From contig JAQBNJ010000512.1 of assembly GCA_028288645.1 (NCBI GenBank), positions 1-5,253 on the forward strand: a stretch of 5,253 nucleotides of DNA, read 5' to 3'. Position 1 is the stretch's first letter, and each line of letters opens with the position of its first letter. The position numbers and the translations under genes were made by a program. Below, piece by piece: positions 1-5,253 of this stretch. The DNA is from Sediminibacterium sp. Its GTDB lineage: Bacteria > Bacteroidota > Bacteroidia > Chitinophagales > Chitinophagaceae. Below the pieces are notes generated by a model. That model saw nothing but the letters and a program-made list of their open reading frames with translations. It was not told where the DNA came from and ran no database searches.

Positions 1-450
1 GAAAATAAGGTGCAGGGATTGATGTGGTAATTTATGTTTATGCAGGTAGTGCACCATTGAACGGAAAGGTGCGATGCCGGTACCGGTACAGATAAGGTAA
101 AGATCTTCTGCAATAGGTTCCGGTAAAGTGAATTTTCCCTGCGGGCCGCGGAGTGTTAATTCGCTGCCAACCGATACATCGTTAAAAAGATAGGTAGTGC
201 CCAATCCTCCTTCCAGGTAAACGATCACCAGTTCAAATACATTGGTGCCATCCGGGGCAGAAGCAATGGAATAACTTCTCCATCTTTTGTTTTTCTGCTC
301 ATGAATGGGAAGGTCAAGTGTTACAAATTGGCCAGCTTTAAAATCAAACGAGGTAACCTCGGGAACTTCTATCCAGAAACGCTTTGTTAAGCCGCTCGTA
401 ATTGCATTCTCAATTTTGATCACCTTGCCGGTGCGCCATGGTTCAAGCAT
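1..450 (-). CDS. Ferredoxin/flavodoxin-NADP reductase family flavoprotein, N-terminal 150 residues (cut by window edge)
   Basis: The frame is open from an ATG at 450-448 to the left edge, giving 150 residues without a stop; the C-terminal NADP-binding part is missing. Such enzymes move electrons between NAD(P)H and a small iron-sulfur or flavin protein through FAD, in the cytoplasm. The FAD domain shows RSYS at residues 58-61 (flavin-ring contact in this family), GGLGTTYLF at 81-89 and GPQGKF at 102-107. The start of the nucleotide domain shows ICTGTGIAPFRSM at 120-132, the usual glycine-rich loop. Family members are commonly about 230-250 residues, so perhaps 90 are lost unless a further domain follows. 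The start fits because the leader just upstream is A-rich with no Shine-Dalgarno sequence, as is normal in Bacteroidota, and the protein begins directly with the first FAD-domain strand. Family membership is well supported; the partner and exact reaction cannot be read. It is divergent from the protease gene at 938. Confidence 0.9.
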   Translation of the reverse strand, partial: MLEPWRTGKVIKIENAITSGLTKRFWIEVPEVTSFDFKAGQFVTLDLPIHEQKNKRWRSYSIASAPDGTNVFELVIVYLEGGLGTTYLFNDVSVGSELTLRGPQGKFTLPEPIAEDLYLICTGTGIAPFRSMVHYLHKHKLPHQSLHLIF

Positions 451-937
451 TGGTATTTTTTTTAAATATAGGCATTTGACGGTATTTTTTATTGCAAAAC
501 CTATTGAACCAAATTAACAAGGAAAGATATAGGGACGGATAAGACAATTGATAGATGACGGTATATTGAATAATGGTTATCAATAAATTAGAAATCAGCT
601 ATCAAAAATAATCTTATGCCAACCCAGGAAAACAATCCATTTCATTGATGGTATTGATTACAAGGCTGTTGAAATAAAAAATTGGTTAAATGGTATTTAT
701 GCATTTCGTTCCTGGTCATAGTCTACAATAGAGATCGCGCAACGATACAGAAAAATATTTTTTGTTTTATGTTATTTCTTTTTATATTTAGAACGAATTC
801 TACCCCCCTCTTCAGTTATTATTGATTGAATAGTACCCGACCCCCCAGCTAAAATTTATTGAGTAATATATATTTCTGCTAAAGGCAGTCATACCTCTTT
901 GTGCTATATATTTTAATCACTCAAAAAAAACAATTGT
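451..937. other. AT-rich divergent intergenic region (487 bp)
   Basis: This gap separates the reductase start (450, leftward) from the protease start (938, rightward), so it should hold both promoters. It is visibly more AT-rich than the flanking genes. I see a candidate promoter for the protease at 761-790 and a TATATTTA octamer on the minus strand at 470-463, just upstream of the reductase start, without a well-spaced TTTG partner. A stop-free stretch in plus frame from 587 to a TAG at 719-721 has no ATG and could be gene debris. Three C-runs (803-808, 836-838, 841-846) stand out in the protease leader. No tRNA, riboswitch or complete small gene was recognised. Confidence 0.6.
761..790 (+). 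promoter_or_regulatory. Candidate Bacteroidota-type promoter for the lipoprotein protease
   Basis: TTTG at 761-764 is followed after 18 bases by TATATTTA at 783-790, which matches seven of eight positions of the Bacteroidota -7 consensus TAnnTTTG. Transcription would start near 797, leaving a leader of about 140 bases before the ATG at 938. Other 7-of-8 octamers nearer the gene (869-876 and 907-914) lack a TTTG at suitable spacing, so this pair is preferred. The region is so T-rich that chance matches are likely. Confidence 0.35.
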
Positions 938-2770
938 ATGAAAATGTTCAAAAACTATTTGCGGTTTACCGCTATTGTCTTACTCTTAAGTACGACCTTT
1001 TCTTCCTGTAGGAAAATTGCCCAAAAAGAAGAAAATGCTTCTTCGAATGAAAAAACTGCGGCCAATTCGAAATACTTCTATTATTATCAGAACCAAAAAA
1101 AGTCTCTGATAGTAAATACCGAGTATGTACACATTGCATCAAAAAAACCATTTTCAAACACTTACAAAAGCCTGGGTGTTATAATCCCGGATAAAAAAAC
1201 TGAAACAGCGGATATAAGGATGAATGGGAATGCTACACAAACAAGAGGGTTTTATACCGGAAAATTAAAACTTACAAAAGAAGTATCACAGGAAGAATAC
1301 GGCCTTATTTTAAGTAGAGTGGCTGAAGACCCGGATACAGAATATGTTACACCTTATTACGAGTTTCCACAAGAGCAACAGGAACCGCATGCACACCCGC
1401 CGCTTATAGCTCTTTCAAATACTTTTTATGTAAAGTTGGCATCAGAGTACGATGTTCAGACGCTTTATGATGTAGCGAACACTTACGGAGCGATAGTCCT
1501 TAATGAGTTTGAAGGGATGCCACTCTGGTATGGGTTAGGAATTACGAATGCATCACAAAATGCCCTTGACCTGGCTAACGAATTTTATCAAACGGGATTG
1601 TTTACTTACGCTGCACCAGACCTTTACCTGGTAGAACCAATGTCGAGCCTCCCAACCGATCCATACTTTCCCAATCAATGGGGCCTGCATAATACTGGAC
1701 AATCTGCAGGTGGTGGCAATGCGGGTAATGATATAAAGGCCTTCGAAGCATTGGACCTCACACGGAATTTCGGTTATACTATTGATGTTGCAGTGGTTGA
1801 TGATGGGGTAGAGTTATCTCACGAAGATCTTTTTTCGAGCTGGTATACCCAATATTGGGGTTATGATTGTGACAACAAGCAATCACCCAGCTTCGTTCGG
1901 GGAAATCACGGTACATGGGTTGCCGGGGTTGTAGGTGCACGTGAAAATAATGGTAAGGGCATTACCGGGGTTGCTCCTAACTGCAGGGTGATGGCGATCA
2001 GTTCCTCATTTTCTGCCACCAGGGACTATCAACAAGTAATAGGCGAAATTGCCATAGGAATAACCTGGGCTGTGCAACATGGTGCCGAGGTACTAAATCT
2101 TTCCTGGGCAGCGGTACCAAACCCCGCTCTTACTGATGCTATCAATTATGCTTTAACACAGGGCAGGGGTGGCAAAGGATGTATTGTTGTTTGTGCTGCG
2201 GGAAATACCTCTACCCCTACGTTCAGCTATATAGACTACCCTGCAAACCTTACTCCGGATATTCTAGTAGTAGGCGCAATTAACCAGTGTGGACGAAGAA
2301 AAGTATTAGGCGACTGTAACAATACCGATATCTTTATTAATTCTAATTCTAACTGGATAAGTTGTTATGGTAGCGAACTTGATGTTGTGGCTCCTGGAAC
2401 GGGAGTGCCAACAACAGACAGGACAGGTTCGCCAGGCTATTCGCAAGCCGACTATTGGCTAACTTCCTGGGGAACATCTGTGGCTGCCCCGCATGTAGCA
2501 GGCGTTGCTGCACTGATATTATCGAAAAACCCGACTTTAACAGGCGCCGAGGTACGGAATATTATTGAATCAACAGCACAAAAAGTAGGGTATGCCATTG
2601 GCAGCCAATATACTACTCAACCCGGTCGGAACAACGGCCTATGGTATTCGGAAGTTGGTTATGGACTCGTTGATGCAGCAGCAGCAGTTCTAAACACTCC
2701 ATTGCCTCCTGGAGGATTTGCATCTGGATATGAATACTATGTTAACTACGGCCCCGAATGGCATAACTAA
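938..2770 (+). CDS. S8 (subtilisin) family serine protease, predicted lipoprotein
   Basis: This complete 610-residue protein should be an endopeptidase acting outside the inner membrane, probably on the cell surface. Residues 1-23 are a signal peptide (KNYLRF, then the hydrophobic TAIVLLLSTT), ending in FSSC with Cys24 as the likely lipidated residue. Two prodomain-like modules follow at about 56-143 and 159-232. Each runs from a strand (LIVNTEYVHI; FYVKLASEY) to a similar closing strand (EYVTPYYE; TYAAPDLYL). The peptidase domain begins near DPYFPNQWGL (241-250). Asp288 (VVDDG), His324 (GNHGT), oxyanion Asn423 (AAGN) and Ser514 (GTSVAAPHV) form an intact catalytic set. Cys451 and Cys460 in CGRRKVLGDC may form a disulfide. 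No T9SS domain or P domain follows; the protein ends soon after the last helix (GYGLVDAAAAVL, 575-585), consistent with lipid anchoring. ATG 938 and ATG 944 are both possible starts; neither has a Shine-Dalgarno sequence. The family and active site are very likely; the substrate is unknown. Confidence 0.95.
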   Translation: MKMFKNYLRFTAIVLLLSTTFSSCRKIAQKEENASSNEKTAANSKYFYYYQNQKKSLIVNTEYVHIASKKPFSNTYKSLGVIIPDKKTETADIRMNGNATQTRGFYTGKLKLTKEVSQEEYGLILSRVAEDPDTEYVTPYYEFPQEQQEPHAHPPLIALSNTFYVKLASEYDVQTLYDVANTYGAIVLNEFEGMPLWYGLGITNASQNALDLANEFYQTGLFTYAAPDLYLVEPMSSLPTDPYFPNQWGLHNTGQSAGGGNAGNDIKAFEALDLTRNFGYTIDVAVVDDGVELSHEDLFSSWYTQYWGYDCDNKQSPSFVRGNHGTWVAGVVGARENNGKGITGVAPNCRVMAISSSFSATRDYQQVIGEIAIGITWAVQHGAEVLNLSWAAVPNPALTDAINYALTQGRGGKGCIVVCAAGNTSTPTFSYIDYPANLTPDILVVGAINQCGRRKVLGDCNNTDIFINSNSNWISCYGSELDVVAPGTGVPTTDRTGSPGYSQADYWLTSWGTSVAAPHVAGVAALILSKNPTLTGAEVRNIIESTAQKVGYAIGSQYTTQPGRNNGLWYSEVGYGLVDAAAAVLNTPLPPGGFASGYEYYVNYGPEWHN

Positions 2771-2803
2771 TGTAAATGACTTTTAATCAGATCGGCATAG
2801 TTG

Positions 2804-2836
2804 AAAATAAGCGGATGTAAAGCCGCTTATTTTTTT
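2804..2836 (+). terminator. Intrinsic terminator of the S8 protease gene
   Basis: A perfect 11-bp stem pairs AAAATAAGCGG (2804-2814) with CCGCTTATTTT (2823-2833), with an eight-base loop, and the T-run continues to 2836. It lies 33 bases after the protease stop codon. The A-run on the left arm would supply a U-run for transcription from the other side too, so it could also back up termination of the convergent gene. Confidence 0.85.
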
Positions 2837-2938
2837 AGGAATCGACGTCTGTTTGTTGCAAATAAAAGATTGTGGAGTTGTTTATACCTAAAGAGTACAT
2901 CCGTAAAATACATGTTTACTATCAGGCAGCAGTAATGC

Positions 2939-2997
2939 ACTAAGTCAAATAAAAAGTTATCTCACGTATCGGTGGATGACTTTTTATTTGGCTTGGT
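2939..2997. terminator. Long bidirectional hairpin terminator between convergent genes
   Basis: The arms 2939-2961 and 2975-2997 pair over 23 positions, three of them G-T. After one unpaired T (2962), CAC (2963-2965) pairs with GTG (2972-2974) around the loop GTATCG. On each strand the inner GC-containing hairpin (GTTATC or GTCATC) is preceded by AAATAAAAA and followed by TTTTTATTT, the layout of a two-way intrinsic terminator. It starts about 10 bases beyond the stop of the minus-strand gene at 3008, which is probably its main client; read-through from the protease would be caught here as well. Confidence 0.8.
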
Positions 2998-3007
2998 ATA
3001 TTTTATC

Positions 3008-5253
3008 CTATCGTTGAATCAGCACTTTCTGCACGTAGTTCTTTTTGTTATGCTGGATCTTCAGAATATATACTTCCGAACTTACATTGCTGAGGTCCAG
3101 TTTTCTTGAATATTTACCCGAGAAGTCTTTTATCGTACTGTTGAATACCCTTTGCCCGGAAGAACTTACCATATCTATCGTGAGGTCGGCTTTACCGGTC
3201 ACCTCGAATGACAGATTGAATATGCCATTGTTAGGGTTTGGCGACACAACCAGCTTGATCTCCTGCGGATCAAATGTTGGCAAGGCTGTTATCACAAATG
3301 GTACGACGTTGGACGTTTGCTGACAACCCAATCCATCTGTTACGATCACTTTGTAATTGCCGCCCGTGACAGGAGGTTTATAGTGATTGAGGTTAGCGCC
3401 TATGATCAGTATATTATCTTTATACCATTGATTGCCGTTTGCTATGGAGCTTGTGAGTGAATCGCCTTTTTGCTGCACTACAGGCACAGGTGCATCAGGC
3501 GCAATCACTTCTTTTCTGTCACTTCCGCAAGCTTCAGTCTTGATCTTCATATCATAGAAGAAATAATAGAACTGCGATTCCTGTCCTGTAGCGGCGTTAC
3601 CCGTAATAGACATGATATTCGGGAGGGTCATCGGGTAAGTTGCTCCTGTGATACCATTGTTCCTGAAAATAGTGGCGCCGCCAACACTGTCGTAAACGCC
3701 GGTCTTATCAAGACAACGAATCAGGATGAGATGGTCGCCGGCGGTAGGCACATGCAGGTCAAGAGCATATACCGCACCGGTATCAGCGACGTTGTTTCCT
3801 GTAACTGCTCCCGGTTGTGGGTTTGGCGTGGTAGGATATACATCGATGATTGATTGATCTTCTATGTCAAAAGAAAAGGATCCATCGCTATTTATCTTTA
3901 GGTTCGTACCAAGAATGAAAGCGATCCTTCCCGGGTTGCCGATATATAAGCGGGATGTTTCAATATACAATGGTAACGAAGTGTTGAACTTCACGTAATT
4001 ATTGTAAAAAATATTATAGCCTCCAGAGGGGTATACCAGTTTATTGGCAGGGCCGATGCTTGTTCTTACTTCCTTGGCTACATAATAAGTCTTATTGGAA
4101 GTTATGGTAGTTGTACTGGTGTTTGCGCCTAATGCAAATGGCTGGGTTGAAAGCGGGGTAGTGTACCAGAAGTAATTACCGCCTAGTTCGGGATTGGTCA
4201 CCATGAGTATCGCGTTGTTTCCGCAGATCTCACCAACAGCCGTTACGACCGGTTTTACAGGGGTGGTCAGGTTACCTAACAATGCATTGTTGGACGGATT
4301 CTGATCGCCGCTCACACTGGCAGTAGCCGTTATCGTGTAGGTGGTTGAAGCATTTGTAACGAATGGAGTCTGGAACGTATAATTGATCGCAGATAAAGGC
4401 GCGATCGTTCCCGTATACGTAAATGCAAGATTGGCCACTACCGTTGATCCGGTAGCTATGGTGGCTGTTAACGGGATATTGCTCTGAACAATAGAACCCC
4501 TGTTCCTGATCTCAACGGTAAGGTATTGCCCGGGGCTCGCACATTCTGTTGAAGTGGGTAATATGATCTCACTGATGGCTACATCACTAGCTGGATCCAC
4601 TACTTTTAACCTGTAGTCCTGTGTTTCGCCTTTCGCATAACTGCCACAGGCCGCAACATCTGAAGCAAGAGAGGTTTCCTGCGCCACAATGCGCATCAGG
4701 TAAATATTACCGATCGTTAATCCTGAAGGGGTAGTGATATTGGCATTGAAAATAGTTGAGGTAGATGCCAGCACACCACTGGTTGCAACCAGTTCCGAAG
4801 TTTCAAAGGTTCCGTTATTGTTATAATCGATGAACACTTTTACGATCCGCGGATTGGAAGTGGCATCAGCTGTATTAACTCTCACGGCAATAGGAACGGT
4901 TTGTGCCGCTTCTATGTCTGCAATAAATCTTGTGTTGTCGGTATACGTTTTTGAACCGGCTGAATTCTGTACATGGATGGTTTTAAAGCTCACGCTGTCT
5001 AGTCTTGCACCGCCTCCGCCCGAAGTGGAAGCGCAGTAGGTAGCTCCGCCAACACCACTCACCAATAAGGAATAGGCCTGCGGCCCTTTGGTAAGCGTTC
5101 CTTTATGGGTAACAGTGATGGTATAGGTCTGGCCAGGCACGGTACTGTCGATATCGATCCTCTCTGCGTTGTCTGTAATATTATCGCCGGGAGCGGCTGC
5201 ACCTGCCGGGTTCGCTGGATCAAGTGTCCAGGGGAGATAAGTTTTCAAAGACG
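3008..5253 (-). CDS. Large multidomain T9SS-secreted surface protein, C-terminal part (5' end outside window; possibly an S8 protease)
   Basis: The frame is open to the right edge. The first possible start inside is TTG at 5248-5246, but SL codons precede it in frame, so the true start lies beyond the window. Residues are counted from that TTG. Residues 1-65 (YLPWTLDPANP, TYTITVTHKG, AYSLLVSG) resemble the beta-sandwich following the catalytic domain of many Bacteroidota S8 proteases. Residues 71-216 are a GEVED-type domain (VFIDYNNNGTFE at 138-149; CGSYAKGETQDYRL at 201-214, GETQDY in place of GEVEDY). Residues 220-328 look like a CARDB-type beta-sandwich. Residues 331-393 and about 573-585 look like one Ig-like domain split by a module of about 180 residues. 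Another Ig-like domain covers 586-656 (GNQWYKDN, YKVIVTDGLGC). Residues 665-746 are a T9SS type A sorting domain (VVSPNPNNG, YILKI, KKNYVQKVLIQR), which directs export across the outer membrane and is usually cleaved there. No catalytic residues are visible, so function is inferred. It converges on the protease at 938-2770. Confidence 0.88.
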   Translation of the reverse strand, partial: SLKTYLPWTLDPANPAGAAAPGDNITDNAERIDIDSTVPGQTYTITVTHKGTLTKGPQAYSLLVSGVGGATYCASTSGGGGARLDSVSFKTIHVQNSAGSKTYTDNTRFIADIEAAQTVPIAVRVNTADATSNPRIVKVFIDYNNNGTFETSELVATSGVLASTSTIFNANITTPSGLTIGNIYLMRIVAQETSLASDVAACGSYAKGETQDYRLKVVDPASDVAISEIILPTSTECASPGQYLTVEIRNRGSIVQSNIPLTATIATGSTVVANLAFTYTGTIAPLSAINYTFQTPFVTNASTTYTITATASVSGDQNPSNNALLGNLTTPVKPVVTAVGEICGNNAILMVTNPELGGNYFWYTTPLSTQPFALGANTSTTTITSNKTYYVAKEVRTSIGPANKLVYPSGGYNIFYNNYVKFNTSLPLYIETSRLYIGNPGRIAFILGTNLKINSDGSFSFDIEDQSIIDVYPTTPNPQPGAVTGNNVADTGAVYALDLHVPTAGDHLILIRCLDKTGVYDSVGGATIFRNNGITGATYPMTLPNIMSITGNAATGQESQFYYFFYDMKIKTEACGSDRKEVIAPDAPVPVVQQKGDSLTSSIANGNQWYKDNILIIGANLNHYKPPVTGGNYKVIVTDGLGCQQTSNVVPFVITALPTFDPQEIKLVVSPNPNNGIFNLSFEVTGKADLTIDMVSSSGQRVFNSTIKDFSGKYSRKLDLSNVSSEVYILKIQHNKKNYVQKVLIQR

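Noticed and set aside
305..517. 70-residue plus-strand open frame starting inside the reductase
   Set aside because: It lies mostly antisense to the reductase, whose reading shows clear FAD and nucleotide motifs; this frame shows no recognisable domain.
477..564. Nine-base direct repeat TGACGGTAT at 477-485 and 556-564
   Set aside because: One nine-base repeat in roughly 500 AT-rich bases is near chance expectation, and the copies lack flanking symmetry.
547..584. Inverted repeat ATTGATA / TATCAAT with 24 bases between, a possible operator
   Set aside because: Seven A/T-rich bases with wide spacing are weak evidence in such AT-rich DNA, and no regulator gene is nearby.
3470..3853. 127-residue plus-strand open frame inside the T9SS protein gene
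   Set aside because: It is antisense to a coding region with coherent domains, and its translation has low-likelihood composition (many Cys, Arg and His) with no motif.
4830..5039. 69-residue plus-strand open frame with a hydrophobic stretch
   Set aside because: It is antisense to the GEVED-type domain; the hydrophobic and PPPP segments are reverse readings of repetitive Thr/Val and glycine codons.
5246..5248. TTG as the true start of the minus-strand protein
   Set aside because: The frame stays open to the window edge, the protein would begin in the middle of a beta-sandwich without a signal peptide, and a T9SS protein needs one.

Overview
The window looks like chromosomal DNA from a member of the Bacteroidota, most likely a Chitinophagaceae-type soil or freshwater bacterium. 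Three things point that way: a C-terminal type IX secretion (T9SS) sorting domain on one protein, starts preceded by A-rich leaders without Shine-Dalgarno sequences, and a promoter candidate of the TTTG / TAnnTTTG type. The family calls come from motifs read by eye; no database search was possible.

Layout. (1) Positions 1-450, minus strand: the first 150 residues of a ferredoxin-NADP reductase-type flavoprotein, cut by the left window edge. (2) Positions 451-937: an AT-rich divergent intergenic region with a candidate promoter for the gene to the right and a short open stretch that may be a decayed gene fragment. (3) Positions 938-2770, plus strand: a complete 610-residue subtilisin-family (S8) serine protease with a lipoprotein signal peptide, two prodomain-like modules and an intact Asp/His/Asn/Ser catalytic set. 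(4) Positions 2771-3007: a convergent gap with two hairpin terminators, the second able to work in both directions. (5) Positions 3008-5253, minus strand: the C-terminal part (at least 746 residues) of a large multidomain secreted protein ending in a T9SS type A sorting domain. Its N-terminus lies beyond the right edge.

How they relate. The reductase is a cytoplasmic redox enzyme with no evident link to its neighbours. The two large genes converge. The plus-strand protease is probably anchored in the outer membrane by lipid. The minus-strand protein probably leaves the cell through T9SS, and its first visible segment resembles the beta-sandwich that follows the catalytic domain in many T9SS-secreted S8 proteases. 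The locus may therefore encode two extracellular proteases with different surface-attachment routes, but the catalytic part of the second is not in the window. I saw no CRISPR array, RNA gene or intact mobile element. Apart from the modular architecture of the two exported proteins and the terminator hairpin, I found no clear sign of a new biological system.
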